A stretch of DNA of 64,000 nucleotides from Pseudomonadota bacterium (GTDB lineage Bacteria; Myxococcota_A; UBA796; GCA-2862545): the NCBI GenBank assembly GCA_023954855.1, contig JAGSGY010000013.1:1-64000 (forward strand), given 5' to 3'. The notes beneath the pieces were generated by a model that saw only the letters and a list, made by a program, of their open reading frames with translations, did no database searches and was not told the origin of the DNA. How positions within the stretch are numbered: the stretch's first letter is position 1; each line of letters starts with the position of its first letter. This document shows, piece after piece, positions 44,675-56,391 of this stretch. The position numbers were made by a program, and so were the translations under genes.

Positions 44675-45546
44675 GCTTTCCGACGCTGATCTCTGGCGTG
44701 TTCGCCGGACACTGGACCTCCCCAGAGAGGACCACCGGCTGCACGGCGTTTCTTTTTCCAGGCGGCGCGACCGCGGGTGTGTGCGTCCCCGGAAGCGCGA
44801 CGGGTACGCGAGAGATGGGGGCTCTCGAGTCCGGTCATCTTGCGCCTGAGATTCACGGGCTCTGCCTGTCAGGTGGCTCCGCGTTTGGGTTGGCGGCCGC
44901 AGACGGCGTCATGCGTACGCTCGCCGAGCAGGGCATCGGCTTCGACACGTCCAATGGGCCAGTTCCGATCGTGCCGGCGGCGATTCTCTACGACCTCTCC
45001 ACCGGGACGGTGCGTCCCGACGCGGCATCGGGCCGGGCAGCTGCCGAGAGCGCTTCATCGCGGCCCTTGGCCGAAGGGCGGGTCGGCGCTGGCGCCGGAG
45101 CCAAGGTCGGTAGCGTGACGGGCTCCGCGGTCCCCGGTGGCTTTGGCTGCTCGACCTATGCCGTAGGGGAGTGGACTGTAGGCGCCGCCGTCGCTGTGAA
45201 CGCTCTGGGCAGCGTTCGCGACCCCGAGACGGGCGCGTGGGTCGCTGGAGGGCCGCCCACGGACTTGCGTCGACCGGGCAGTCCACGAGAGCAGACGACA
45301 CTTGCCGTCGTCGTGACGGATGCGCCCCTCGACAAGGGTGCGGCCACGGTGCTCGCACGCATGGCAAGTGCCGGGCTTGCCCGCACGCTTTACCCCGCGT
45401 ACACCGCATTTGATGGTGACGTGGTGTTCGCGGTCTCACCTGCCAAGGGCCCCTGTGTCGACCCGATGGATCTGACCCGGCTCGGCCATGCGGCGGCGAT
45501 CGTCGTGGCCCGGGCGATTGTGCGAGCGGTCAGTCGAGCATCGTGA
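44671..45546 (+). CDS. P1-family (S58, DmpA/NylC-like) Ntn peptidase
   Basis: 291 residues from TTG 44671, which overlaps the preceding stop (TTGA). The family patterns are HGLCLSGGSAFGLAAADGVM, GAGAGAKVGSV, GGFGCSTY and then REQTTLAVVVTDAPLDK. By comparison with NylC (…N-T-T-L…) the self-cleavage site and new N-terminal nucleophile should be the first Thr of Gln-Thr-Thr-Leu. These enzymes act as aminopeptidases or amide hydrolases after autoprocessing into two chains. Location is probably cytoplasmic, with no signal peptide. The 3' end overlaps the convergent flavoprotein gene by 17 bp. Confidence 0.9.
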   Translation: MSFPTLISGVFAGHWTSPERTTGCTAFLFPGGATAGVCVPGSATGTREMGALESGHLAPEIHGLCLSGGSAFGLAAADGVMRTLAEQGIGFDTSNGPVPIVPAAILYDLSTGTVRPDAASGRAAAESASSRPLAEGRVGAGAGAKVGSVTGSAVPGGFGCSTYAVGEWTVGAAVAVNALGSVRDPETGAWVAGGPPTDLRRPGSPREQTTLAVVVTDAPLDKGAATVLARMASAGLARTLYPAYTAFDGDVVFAVSPAKGPCVDPMDLTRLGHAAAIVVARAIVRAVSRAS

Positions 45547-46642
45547 TCGCGTCGGACACCTGGGCGTGTCCGATCTGGAGCAGAAAGTCGTTGCGGCGAC
45601 CGTAGCTCTTCGCGCCCAACACGAAGAAACGTGGCTCGGGGTTTCGAAGCACTTCGGCGCCCTGGGATACCTGATCGAGGCAGTCTCCTCCGCTACCCGA
45701 GGCGGCGAGCAGGGCCGCTGCGAGCTTCATCGGTCCTTCGGAGGCGTAGCAGAGGTGGACCTGCAGCTCCCGGGTTGGAGCGAGGTCCGGACGAAAGCCG
45801 GTGCACGCCACCAGGGTGTCCACTTGAACGGTCCGTCCATCCTCGAGGTTGATGACGAGGTCCTCGTTGTCGTGGCTCACCGACTCCACGCGAGCGCCGG
45901 GGAGATGTTCGGTCTTCGCGACCGCCTCCCGGGCGGCCACCCAGAGCCCATGTCGCTCGGCCAGAGCGTCGTCGGCCGGTGAGTGGAATGAGGGTGTCTC
46001 GGTACCGCACAGCCAGGTCACCTGGCGGCCCTCTGCGAGGAGTTCGAGCACCAAGGTGCATCCCGTCGCTCCGGATCCGAGTACCGCGACCCGTTCGCCG
46101 GGCACGCTCGTAGCGTGGTGGATTCCATAGAGGATGCGTCCTTCCGCAGCGGCTGCGCGCTCTCCCTTGGCCACGACGCCACCGATGCCCACCGGATTCG
46201 GCTGGCCGACCACGCCAGAGCAATCCAGGACTGCGTCGACGGTCACCACGCGCTCACCGTCAGCGCAGTCGAAGAGGAGGCGAAAGGGGAGCGGGCCGCG
46301 CGTGCCTCCGCCGATGGCCTCGGTCTTGCGTAAGCTCGAGCGAGTGACGCCATGAAGCCTGTGACCCTCGTGGACGTTCAGCGTGGCGGCGATCGGCTTC
46401 AGGTAGTGCTCGACCATGTCGGCCCCGGTGGGGCAGGCCTCGAGTTCGGTGAGGGTACAGAGCTGGCGGCCGAGTTCCGTCGTGTTCATCTTCCACGGCG
46501 TGAAGAGGCGAACGTGCCCCCAGTCCAAGAGGGCTTGACCCACGGCTCCACGCTCGAAGACGTCGACCGTGTGGCCGGCGTTTTGCGCGGCGAGTGCGGC
46601 TTCGATGCCGATAGGGCCTGCTCCGATGACTGCGATTCGCAT
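45530..46642 (-). CDS. FAD-dependent oxidoreductase (pyridine-nucleotide type)
   Basis: 370 residues from ATG 46642 (AGGAG 5 nt upstream). The FAD Rossmann motif MRIAVIGAGPIGIEAALAA is at the N-terminus and the NAD(P)H motif VAVLGSGATGCTLVLELL near residue 185. The ATGTRPD-like C-terminal segment VACTGFRPDLAP is near 290. The domain order resembles thioredoxin-reductase or flavin-monooxygenase-like enzymes; no Cys-x-x-Cys redox pair is seen. Substrate is unknown. It is divergent from tsaD, 78 bp away. Confidence 0.85.
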   Translation of the reverse strand: MRIAVIGAGPIGIEAALAAQNAGHTVDVFERGAVGQALLDWGHVRLFTPWKMNTTELGRQLCTLTELEACPTGADMVEHYLKPIAATLNVHEGHRLHGVTRSSLRKTEAIGGGTRGPLPFRLLFDCADGERVVTVDAVLDCSGVVGQPNPVGIGGVVAKGERAAAAEGRILYGIHHATSVPGERVAVLGSGATGCTLVLELLAEGRQVTWLCGTETPSFHSPADDALAERHGLWVAAREAVAKTEHLPGARVESVSHDNEDLVINLEDGRTVQVDTLVACTGFRPDLAPTRELQVHLCYASEGPMKLAAALLAASGSGGDCLDQVSQGAEVLRNPEPRFFVLGAKSYGRRNDFLLQIGHAQVSDAITMLD

Positions 46643-46720
46643 AGATGCTCCTGCGGCTCTGTATACCGACTGCCAGGTGCGTTTCACGCGCGAAGAGGAC
46701 GCGGGGGTTAATCGCTGCGC

Positions 46721-47686
46721 ATGAATGTCCTCGGAATCGAGTCCAGCTGCGACGAGACCGCCGCCTCTGTGGTGGGGGCCACGGGCGTGCTCTCGGATGT
46801 GGTGCATAGCCAAGTCATCCACGCCGAGTACGGGGGCGTCGTTCCCGAGCTCGCAAGCCGTGCTCACGTCGAGAAGATGGGAACGGTGGTTCGCGCTGCA
46901 CTCAGCGAGGCCGGCATCGAGCGACCAGATGCGGTCGCGGCAACCGCCGGGCCTGGCTTGATTGGCGCAGTGCTCGTGGGCCTGTCGTTTGCGAAGGGGC
47001 TCGCCGCGGCGTGGGATGTCCCATTCCTGGGCATCAACCACCTCGAAGGGCACCTGCTCTCGGCATTGCTCGAAGACCCCGCCCCGGCGTTCCCATTTCT
47101 CGGGCTGGTGGTCAGTGGCGGGCACTCCACCGTGTACCTGGCACGTGACGTGGGCAACTACACCGTGCTCGGTGAGACCATCGACGATGCCGCCGGTGAG
47201 GCCTTCGACAAGACCGCCCGCATGATGCGCCTTGGCTACCCGGGTGGGCCCGTCGTGGACCGGCTCGCTGCCGAAGGCAATCCCAAGGCCGTGAAGTTCC
47301 CCAGGCCAAGACCCGGCGACCTGGACTTCTCGTTCTCAGGACTCAAGACCGCCGTTCGCACCCACGTGCAGAAGAAAGACCGGGCCAGCGATGTCGACGT
47401 CTGCGCGTCCTTTCAGGCGGCAGTGGTCGACTGTCTTCTCGGACGCGTGAAGGAGGCCGCAGAGCGCACCGGTGTGCGGCGTCTCGCACTCGCGGGCGGT
47501 GTGGCCGCGAATAGTGAGCTCCGCCGGCGTGCACTGGAGCTCGATCTCGATGTCTTTGTTCCCCCAAAGAATCGCTGTACCGACAACGGCGCGATGATCG
47601 CGAACGCAGGGCGGCAGCGCCTCATCCGCGGCGAACGCCATGCAATGGACCTGGGCGCTCGCCCCGGCTGGAGGGTCGATGAGTGA
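46721..47686 (+). CDS. tsaD: tRNA N6-adenosine threonylcarbamoyltransferase
   Basis: 321 residues, standard for TsaD/Kae1. The start MNVLGIESSCDETAASVV, metal ligands HLEGH (INHLEGHLL) and VSGGHSTVYL, and the C-terminal GGVAANSELRRR and NGAMIANAG are all present. It transfers threonylcarbamoyl from TC-AMP to A37 of tRNAs reading ANN codons, together with TsaB (59649 in this window), TsaC and TsaE. Its stop lies inside the rsmA start region (8-bp overlap), so the two are one operon. Confidence 0.97.
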   Translation: MNVLGIESSCDETAASVVGATGVLSDVVHSQVIHAEYGGVVPELASRAHVEKMGTVVRAALSEAGIERPDAVAATAGPGLIGAVLVGLSFAKGLAAAWDVPFLGINHLEGHLLSALLEDPAPAFPFLGLVVSGGHSTVYLARDVGNYTVLGETIDDAAGEAFDKTARMMRLGYPGGPVVDRLAAEGNPKAVKFPRPRPGDLDFSFSGLKTAVRTHVQKKDRASDVDVCASFQAAVVDCLLGRVKEAAERTGVRRLALAGGVAANSELRRRALELDLDVFVPPKNRCTDNGAMIANAGRQRLIRGERHAMDLGARPGWRVDE

Positions 47687-48524
47687 AGAACTCCATCCGG
47701 CGGTTCTACTTCGCGCCCTCGAACAGCGGGCACGCAAGCGCTTTGGCCAGCACTTCCTGGCGCGGCCATCGATTGTGTCTCGCATCGTGCGTGGGGCTCG
47801 AGTCTCCGAAGGGGACTCCGTCCTCGAGATTGGACCCGGTCTTGGCGTATTGACGCGGGAATTGATGCGAACTGGGGCCTCGGTGACCGCTGTAGAGCTC
47901 GACCGCGACCTCGCGGCTTTCCTGCGCGAGCGCGAGCCCGACCTCCGGCTCATCGAGGGGGATGCCATGGTGGTGGACCTCGACGAGGCCATCCCGGATC
48001 CGCCGGCCAAGGTCGTGGCGAACCTTCCGTACAACGTCGGCACGCAGCTTGTGCTGCGTCTGATCGACGAGCCCGCCAAGGTCTCCTCGATCACGGTGAT
48101 GCTCCAGAAGGAAGTTGTGCAGCGGATGCTCGCGGAGCCAGGGAACCGGACCTATGGGGCCCTGACCGTTCAAATTGCCGTGCGCGGTCAAGCGAGCTGG
48201 GTCTTGGGCGTCCCGCCGGAGGCGTTCCATCCGCCACCGAAGGTCGACTCGGCGGTGGTCCGGATTGACCTCTACGAGGCTCCTCGCACCGGAGCGGTCA
48301 CTCCAGAGCAGTTCGACAGGGTCGTTCGCGCCTGCTTTACCCAGCGGCGAAAGACCTTGATCAACAGCCTCTCCACGATGATTGGCAAGGAACGGGCCCG
48401 AGCGGCTGCCGAGCGCGCAGAGCTTCCGGAGCGCATTCGCGGTGAGGCACTCGACGTCGAGGCCTTTGTACGGCTCGCCGAGGCTGTGTACGCGATTTCC
48501 GCGGAGCAAGGCGACGAGGCCTAG
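47679..48524 (+). CDS. rsmA: 16S rRNA (adenine1518/1519-N6)-dimethyltransferase
   Basis: 281 residues from ATG 47679 (GGAGGG just upstream). Family motifs: KRFGQHFLARPSIVSRIV, the SAM site VLEIGPGLGVLTREL, and the catalytic NLPYNVGTQ with HPPPKVDSAV later. It methylates A1518 and A1519 in helix 45 during 30S assembly. It overlaps tsaD by 8 bp. Confidence 0.97.
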   Translation: MSEELHPAVLLRALEQRARKRFGQHFLARPSIVSRIVRGARVSEGDSVLEIGPGLGVLTRELMRTGASVTAVELDRDLAAFLREREPDLRLIEGDAMVVDLDEAIPDPPAKVVANLPYNVGTQLVLRLIDEPAKVSSITVMLQKEVVQRMLAEPGNRTYGALTVQIAVRGQASWVLGVPPEAFHPPPKVDSAVVRIDLYEAPRTGAVTPEQFDRVVRACFTQRRKTLINSLSTMIGKERARAAAERAELPERIRGEALDVEAFVRLAEAVYAISAEQGDEA

Positions 48525-48689
48525 AGCCGCCTGTAGCCCTGCAGTCACGGTGGTTTGGTCTGCTCGTTTGGCGCGTACCCGACCCGGACAAGAGGCTTGC
48601 GCGGGCGTCCTCCCCCTGTTTCCGTTAAGAGCCCACGTTTCCAGGCGTTTTTTCTGACGCTTGAACTGCAGACCTCCACAGGAGCGGGA

Positions 48690-49445
48690 ATGCGCATCGC
48701 GTCCGTTGGCATGACCGACGTTGGCCTCAAGCGGGGCCACAACGAGGACAACTACTTGATCAACGAGGAGCTCTCGCTCTTCGTGGTTGCCGACGGCATG
48801 GGCGGTCACGCGGGTGGCGAGTACGCTAGCGCCATCTGCGTGAACACGATCGAAGAGATCGTCACTTCCATCGAGCTTCACGACGATATCCCCGTGGACT
48901 CGGACGACCCTGTCGAGGTTACCCGCGAGCGTCTGCGCTACGCCATTCGTCTTGCCGGCCGTCGCATCTTCGAGAAGGCGCGTGAGGAGCGGGAGTTCCA
49001 CGGCATGGGCACGACCGCCGTCGCGGTTCTCGTGGCTGCCGGAAAGGCCTTCGTGGCCCATGTGGGCGATAGCCGCGTCTATCGCAAGCGCGGGGATAGC
49101 TTCGAGCAGGTCACCGAGGATCACTCGCTGGTCAACGAGAAGCTCAAGGCAGGTCTCATCACCGCCGAAGAAGCCAAGAACCACAAGATGCGCAACGTCA
49201 TCACCCGCTCGCTTGGCTACCAAGAGGACGTTGAGGTCGACCTGTCGGTGTTCGACGTCGAGAAGGGCGATCACTTCCTGCTCTGCAGCGACGGCTTGTC
49301 CGGCCACGTCGATGGCGAGGAACTCGGCCTGCAGATCGGCTCCTCGCTTCAAGACTCCGCGCGTCACCTCATCGAGATGGCCTGCGAGCGTGGCGGCGAG
49401 GACAACATCACCGTCGTGATCTTCCGGGCGGAGTCCAACGCTTGA
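48690..49445 (+). CDS. PP2C-family Ser/Thr protein phosphatase
   Basis: 251 residues, a single catalytic domain. All the metal-ligand motifs are present: RGHNEDNYL, VVADGMGGHAGGE, GMGTTAVAVL, AHVGDSRVYR, LLCSDGLSGHV and GGEDNITVV. It should dephosphorylate Ser/Thr-phosphoproteins in the cytoplasm and may oppose the kinase at 2776-4626, though they are not linked. GGAGCGGGA precedes ATG 48690. The stop overlaps the M23 start (TTGA). Confidence 0.95.
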   Translation: MRIASVGMTDVGLKRGHNEDNYLINEELSLFVVADGMGGHAGGEYASAICVNTIEEIVTSIELHDDIPVDSDDPVEVTRERLRYAIRLAGRRIFEKAREEREFHGMGTTAVAVLVAAGKAFVAHVGDSRVYRKRGDSFEQVTEDHSLVNEKLKAGLITAEEAKNHKMRNVITRSLGYQEDVEVDLSVFDVEKGDHFLLCSDGLSGHVDGEELGLQIGSSLQDSARHLIEMACERGGEDNITVVIFRAESNA

Positions 49446-50353
49446 GCGATGCGAGCGCCGAGGCGATGAAGCGACTGCGCGTCCAGGTCTGGGCGTTCGG
49501 GGGCCTCTCGGCTGCGCTCTTGGTCGCACTCGCGGTCGTGGTCCCGCGTAGCAACGCCTATCCAGAATTGGTCGAAGAGAATCTCGAGCTGAAAGGCTCG
49601 CTGGAGCAGATGGGTGCTCGTGTCGACGAGATGGACCGTCTATTGCTTCGGCTTCGCCTGTACGACGCACAGCTGCGCTCGCTGACCGATCCGCTCGGGC
49701 CGTCGGGTCCACTGCACCATGCGCTGGGCGAGGGCGAGGCGGTTGATCCCGTTCGGCCTGCACTCGACGGTCTGGCCGACGCCATCGAAGACACCGACGT
49801 CGACCCCGCGAGTGGGGACTTCCCGGATCTCCGTCCGGCTGAGGCTTGGGCGGCAGCCCTCGATGCTCGCGCCGACACCTTCCTGTCGACCATGGAAGCC
49901 GCAGAGCCCGATGTTTCCTGGATCGTCGAGGAACTCGAGGGGCTTCGGGCCCTCGAAGAAGCGCTGCCTAGCAAGTGGCCGGCCATGGGACAGCTCACGT
50001 CGACCTTCGGGTACCGCCGTGACCCCCTCGATCGCAGGCAGTGGGCTTTCCACAGCGGCCTCGACATTTCAAACAAGCGGGGCACGCCGATCTACGCGGC
50101 GGCCCCCGGAAGAGTGCTCGAGTCGCGCACCGTCTCCGGGTACGGCAAGAAGGTCTTGCTCGACCATGGGTTCGGAATCACCACGACCTACGCCCACTGC
50201 AGCGTGCTTCACGTTGAAGAGGGCGACCTCGTCGAGCGTGGGCAGCTTGTCGGCAGGGTCGGATCGACGGGTCGCGTGAGCGGTCCCCATCTCCACTTCG
50301 AGGTTCGTCTCGACGGCCAAGCAGTGGACCCGCTCGACTACATCGAGCGCTGA
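49442..50353 (+). CDS. M23-family membrane-anchored peptidoglycan endopeptidase
   Basis: 303 residues from TTG 49442 (GGAG 8 nt upstream). An N-terminal membrane helix (VWAFGGLSAALLVALAVVV) and a coiled-coil region (about 40-65) precede the LytM domain (about 180-300). Zinc ligands are His-x-x-x-Asp in FHSGLD and His in GPHLHFEV, with GYRRDPLDRRQWAFHSG before them. It cleaves peptide cross-links of peptidoglycan in the periplasm, or acts as an activator if degenerate; here all ligands are kept. Confidence 0.93.
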   Translation: MSDASAEAMKRLRVQVWAFGGLSAALLVALAVVVPRSNAYPELVEENLELKGSLEQMGARVDEMDRLLLRLRLYDAQLRSLTDPLGPSGPLHHALGEGEAVDPVRPALDGLADAIEDTDVDPASGDFPDLRPAEAWAAALDARADTFLSTMEAAEPDVSWIVEELEGLRALEEALPSKWPAMGQLTSTFGYRRDPLDRRQWAFHSGLDISNKRGTPIYAAAPGRVLESRTVSGYGKKVLLDHGFGITTTYAHCSVLHVEEGDLVERGQLVGRVGSTGRVSGPHLHFEVRLDGQAVDPLDYIER

Positions 50354-50460
50354 ATGGGGCAGGGCGTTGGGCTCTGCACCAAAAAGAAGGGTTGTCTGGC
50401 GCTGTCCTGTGTGCAGGTTGGGCCGCCAACGAGTAAGTACGTGGCCCTTACGGAGACGGT

Positions 50461-53190
<2,730 letters not shown>

Positions 53191-53201
53191 GGTCGTGGCG
53201 C

Positions 53202-53230
53202 TTGCCCCTTCGAACAGGGCGTGCTAATCG
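53202..53230 (+). promoter_or_regulatory. Candidate rpsB-tsf promoter
   Basis: TTGCCC (53202-53207), a 17-bp spacer and TAATCG (53225-53230) lie about 170 bp before rpsB. This leaves a long leader containing the two hairpins at 53348-53394. Confidence 0.4.
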
Positions 53231-53347
53231 CACCGGCGCTGGGTTTCCAGCGACTAAGACGCACACCGGAACCTGCAGTCGTCCTCGGTGCCTCGCAAGA
53301 GGTCGGGCGACGCACCGGTGGACGAACAACCAAACCACCCTTCGGGG

Positions 53348-53394
53348 CCAGCCTGAATACCGAAAGATCCCAGGCTGGGATCGCCGCAAGGCGA
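53348..53394 (+). promoter_or_regulatory. Two-hairpin rpsB leader, possible S2 autoregulation
   Basis: Hairpin 1: CCAGCCTG (53348-53355) pairs with CAGGCTGG (53371-53378) around a 15-nt loop. Hairpin 2 follows 2 nt later: TCGCC-GCAA-GGCGA (53381-53394), a 5-bp stem with a GNRA tetraloop, ending 14 nt before ATG 53409. Autogenous control of rpsB-tsf by S2 is established in E. coli; that these hairpins serve it here is inference. Confidence 0.5.
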
Positions 53395-53408
53395 CAGGAA
53401 AGAAAAAG

Positions 53409-54266
53409 ATGAACGTCTCGCTCCGCGACCTCCTTGAGTCTGGTGTCCACTTCGGCCACCAAACCCGTCGCTGGAACCCGAAGATGAAGCCGTACATTTA
53501 CGGCTCCAAGAACGGCATCCACATCATCGACCTGCAGCAGACCGCTCGCGGCCTCGTTGAGGGCGCTCGCTTCCTCTCCGCCAAGGCGGGACAGGGTGGC
53601 CAGATCCTCTTCGTCGGCACCAAGCGCGCCGCCCGCGACATCGTCGCCGAAGAGTCGGCACGCTGTGGCATGCACTACGTCAACCACCGCTGGCTCGGTG
53701 GCACGCTGACGAACTTCCAGACCGTGAAGAAGTCGATCGAGCGTCTCACGCAGCTCGAGTCGGCCCGCGATGAGGGTCGCTTCGACCTCCTCTCCAAGAA
53801 GGAGGCTCTCGAGCTCTCCCGCGAGATCGCGAAGATGGACCGCAACCTCGGTGGAATCAAGGCCATGAAGGGCCTCCCCGCGGCACTGTTCATCATCGAC
53901 CCCCGCAAGGAGCACATCGCCATCGACGAAGCCCGCAAGCTCGGCATTCCGGTGGTGGCGCTCTGCGACACCAACTGCGACCCCGGTGGCGTGGACTACG
54001 TCATCCCCGGCAACGACGACGCCATCAAGAGCATTCGTCTGTTCACGGGCGCTCTGGCCGACGCCATCCTCGAGGGCCGTCAGTCCTCGACCAAGCGTCA
54101 GACTGAAGTCTACGTTGGTAAGAAGGAAGTCGAAGCTCCGGTTGAGGTCATCAAGCGTGGCGCTCCCGCTGCCGAAGCTCCCGCTGCCGAGGCTCCTGCT
54201 GCCGAGGCTCCTGCTGCCGAGGCTCCCGCTGCGGACGCCGCTCCGGCTGCGACGCCCGAGGCCTAG
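53409..54266 (+). CDS. rpsB: Ribosomal protein uS2
   Basis: 285 residues starting [22 protein letters not shown], with [23 protein letters not shown] and [17 protein letters not shown]. The last 35 residues are an Ala-Pro-Ala-Ala-Glu repeat tail absent from E. coli S2. ATG 53409 has AGGAAAG upstream. It is followed by tsf as in most bacteria and sits behind a structured leader. Confidence 0.98.
   Translation: MNVSLRDLLESGVHFGHQTRRWNPKMKPYIYGSKNGIHIIDLQQTARGLVEGARFLSAKAGQGGQILFVGTKRAARDIVAEESARCGMHYVNHRWLGGTLTNFQTVKKSIERLTQLESARDEGRFDLLSKKEALELSREIAKMDRNLGGIKAMKGLPAALFIIDPRKEHIAIDEARKLGIPVVALCDTNCDPGGVDYVIPGNDDAIKSIRLFTGALADAILEGRQSSTKRQTEVYVGKKEVEAPVEVIKRGAPAAEAPAAEAPAAEAPAAEAPAADAAPAATPEA
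54162..54236 (+). repeat. Five 15-bp tandem repeats in the rpsB 3' end
   Basis: Five copies of GCTCC(C/T)GCTGCCGA(A/G), each coding Ala-Pro-Ala-Ala-Glu (last copy Asp). The near-identity at DNA level suggests recent expansion of the S2 tail. Confidence 0.9.
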
Positions 54267-54273
54267 TCGCTTT

Positions 54274-54321
54274 GAGCCCTTCGGGGCTCGCTACTCTTCC
54301 AAACTTCGCCCCGAAAGGGGC
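54274..54321 (+). promoter_or_regulatory. Hairpin pair between rpsB and tsf
   Basis: GAGCCC-TTCG-GGGCTC (54274-54289) and GCCCC-GAAA-GGGGC (54308-54321) are two stable stems with UNCG and GNRA loops and no T-run. They probably protect mRNA or tune tsf expression rather than terminate. Confidence 0.45.
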
Positions 54322-54338
54322 CCTGCCGAGGTGAACCC

Positions 54339-54983
54339 ATGGGCATGGCCGAAATCAAGGAGCTGCGCGCCCGTACTGGCGCTGGCATCCTCGACTGCAA
54401 GAAGGCGCTCGCCGCCAACGAGAACAACATCGACGCAAGCGTGGACTGGCTGCGTGCTAAGGGCATCTCCAAGGCCGCGAAGAAGTCGAGCCGCGCCGCG
54501 ACCGAAGGCTCCGTGATGTCCTACATCCACGCCGGCGGCAAGATTGGCGTCCTGCTCGAGGTCAACTGCGAGACGGACTTTGTCGCCAAGAACGACTCCT
54601 TCCAGGACCTCGTCCGCGACATCGCCATGCACATTGCTGCTGCGGGTCCGGACTACGTCAGCCGTGAAGAGGTCCCTGCGGACGTCGTCGCGAAGGAAAA
54701 GGCCGTCCAGATCGCTCGCGTGGTCGAAGAGGGCAAGCCCGAGCACATCGCCGAGCGCATCGTCGAAGGCCGCATCGGCAAGTTCTTCTCGGACATCTGC
54801 TTGCTCGAGCAGAAGTTCGTCAAGGATGACTCCAAGACGGTCGAGCAGCTGCTCACCGACCAGGTGGCTCGCATTGGCGAGAACATCAAGGTTCGGCGCT
54901 TCTCGCGCTTCGTCCTCGGCGAAGGGCTTGAGAAGAAGGCGGACAACTTCGCAGAGGAAGTTGCCGGCATGACCGGCACCTGA
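54339..54983 (+). CDS. tsf: Elongation factor Ts
   Basis: 214 residues, the short EF-Ts form lacking part of the E. coli core duplication. The N-terminal UBA-like helices (IKELRARTGAGILDCKKAL) and the TDFVAKND motif that contacts EF-Tu are present. It recycles EF-Tu-GDP. GAGG is 7 nt before ATG 54339; ATG 54345 is an alternative. A strong terminator follows. Confidence 0.97.
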   Translation: MGMAEIKELRARTGAGILDCKKALAANENNIDASVDWLRAKGISKAAKKSSRAATEGSVMSYIHAGGKIGVLLEVNCETDFVAKNDSFQDLVRDIAMHIAAAGPDYVSREEVPADVVAKEKAVQIARVVEEGKPEHIAERIVEGRIGKFFSDICLLEQKFVKDDSKTVEQLLTDQVARIGENIKVRRFSRFVLGEGLEKKADNFAEEVAGMTGT

Positions 54984-54990
54984 TGAAACG

Positions 54991-55016
54991 GGGCGACTTC
55001 GGTCGCCCTTTTTTTT
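54991..55016 (+). terminator. Rho-independent terminator after tsf
   Basis: GGGCGAC-TTCG-GTCGCCC (54991-55008) is a 7-bp stem with a UUCG loop, followed by eight T residues. It lies 8 nt after the tsf stop and separates rpsB-tsf from pyrH. Confidence 0.95.
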
Positions 55017-55059
55017 GCCTTCAATTTAGACACTTCAGTTCTAGTGCGGTGGGGGAAGC

Positions 55060-55776
55060 GTGAAGTTGGCCTACAAGAGCATTCTGCTCAAGCTCTCGGG
55101 TGAGATGCTTGCTGGTGACGGCAAAGAGGGGATCAACCAGGAAACGCTTGCCCGCGTTGCCGAAGAGATCCACCACCTCTCCGACTCTGGACTCCAAGTC
55201 TCGATCGTGATCGGCGGCGGAAACATCTTCCGCGGACTCGCGGGAGCTGCCAAGGGCATGGACCGCGCGCAAGCCGATTACATGGGCATGCTCGCGACCG
55301 TCATCAACTCACTCGCGCTCCAGGACGCCCTCGAGCGTCGCGGCTGCTACACCCGCGTCATGAGCGCAGTGCAGATGCACCAGGTGAGTGAGCCGTACAT
55401 CCGTCGTCGGGCCATTCGGCACCTCGAGAAGGGGCGTGTCGTCATCTTCGGTGCAGGTACTGGCAACCCGTACTTCTCGACGGATACTGCCGCTGCATTG
55501 CGCGCCGCCGAGATCGGGTGCGACATCATCCTCAAGGCTACCAAGGTCGACGGCGTCTATGACAAGGACCCGATGATCCACGATGATGCGGTTCGCTTCG
55601 ACAAGCTGAGCTACCTCGATGTCCTGTCTCGAGGCCTTCGGGTGATGGACTCGACGGCGATCACGATGTGCATGGAGAACCAAGTGCCGATCAGGGTTCT
55701 CGATCTCAACGTGCGCGGAAACATTGCCAAGGCCGTCGCCGGTGAGCCCGTCGGTACCCTGGTGACGTCGGACTGA
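55060..55776 (+). CDS. pyrH: UMP kinase
   Basis: 238 residues from GTG 55060 (GGGGGAAG upstream). Amino-acid-kinase fold: [43 protein letters not shown] and [14 protein letters not shown]. It phosphorylates UMP to UDP for nucleotide synthesis. It opens the pyrH-frr-uppS-cdsA-rseP-tsaB run. Confidence 0.97.
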   Translation: MKLAYKSILLKLSGEMLAGDGKEGINQETLARVAEEIHHLSDSGLQVSIVIGGGNIFRGLAGAAKGMDRAQADYMGMLATVINSLALQDALERRGCYTRVMSAVQMHQVSEPYIRRRAIRHLEKGRVVIFGAGTGNPYFSTDTAAALRAAEIGCDIILKATKVDGVYDKDPMIHDDAVRFDKLSYLDVLSRGLRVMDSTAITMCMENQVPIRVLDLNVRGNIAKAVAGEPVGTLVTSD

Positions 55777-55830
55777 CTTTCACCGGGCGCGGTGTGGTGT
55801 TACGGCCCAAAATCGAACGGAGCAGGCGCG

Positions 55831-56391
55831 ATGGATGAGTATCTAGAGGCGATGGCTGAGGACATGACCAAGGCTCACGAAGCCTTGATTGCGGCGCTTG
55901 CGAAGATTCGCACGGGACGGGCCTCTCCGGCGCTCGTTCAGGGCGTGATGGTTCACGTCGCCTCCTACGGTACGGCGATGCCGCTGAACCAGCTCGCGAC
56001 GGTGCAGGCCGCCGATGCGCGTCTGCTGGTGATCACTCCTTGGGACAAGACCACGCTGACGGACATCGAGCGCGGCATCATCGCCGCTGACCTCGGTCTG
56101 AACCCGTCGAGCGACGGTCAGATTGTCCGTCTGCCAGTCCCCGCCCTCACGGCCGAGCGTCGACAGGACCTCGTGCGCCAGGTGCGCCGCAGTGGCGAGG
56201 AGATGAAGGTCCGCCTTCGCCACGTGCGCCGCGAGTACAACGACATCTTCAAAGACGCGCAGAAAGACGGCGACATCTCCGAAGACGAAGAGCGCCGCCT
56301 GCTCGGAAAGGTCCAGGTCGCCACCGACGCTGCCATCTCCAAGGTGGAGGTCGCTCTGGGTGAGAAGGAGGCCGAGGTCCTGGAGGTCTGA
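55831..56391 (+). CDS. frr: Ribosome recycling factor
   Basis: 186 residues: IRTGRASPALV near 30, the beta-domain ITPWDKTTLTDIERGI, then LPVPALTAERRQDLVRQV and the final long helices. It splits post-termination ribosomes with EF-G. GGAG lies 8 nt before ATG 55831. Its TGA overlaps the uppS ATG by one base. Confidence 0.97.
   Translation: MDEYLEAMAEDMTKAHEALIAALAKIRTGRASPALVQGVMVHVASYGTAMPLNQLATVQAADARLLVITPWDKTTLTDIERGIIAADLGLNPSSDGQIVRLPVPALTAERRQDLVRQVRRSGEEMKVRLRHVRREYNDIFKDAQKDGDISEDEERRLLGKVQVATDAAISKVEVALGEKEAEVLEV

Noticed and set aside
48525-48689. Terminator and promoter between rsmA and the PP2C gene
   Set aside because: The 165-bp gap contains only short imperfect stems and no convincing -35/-10 pair.
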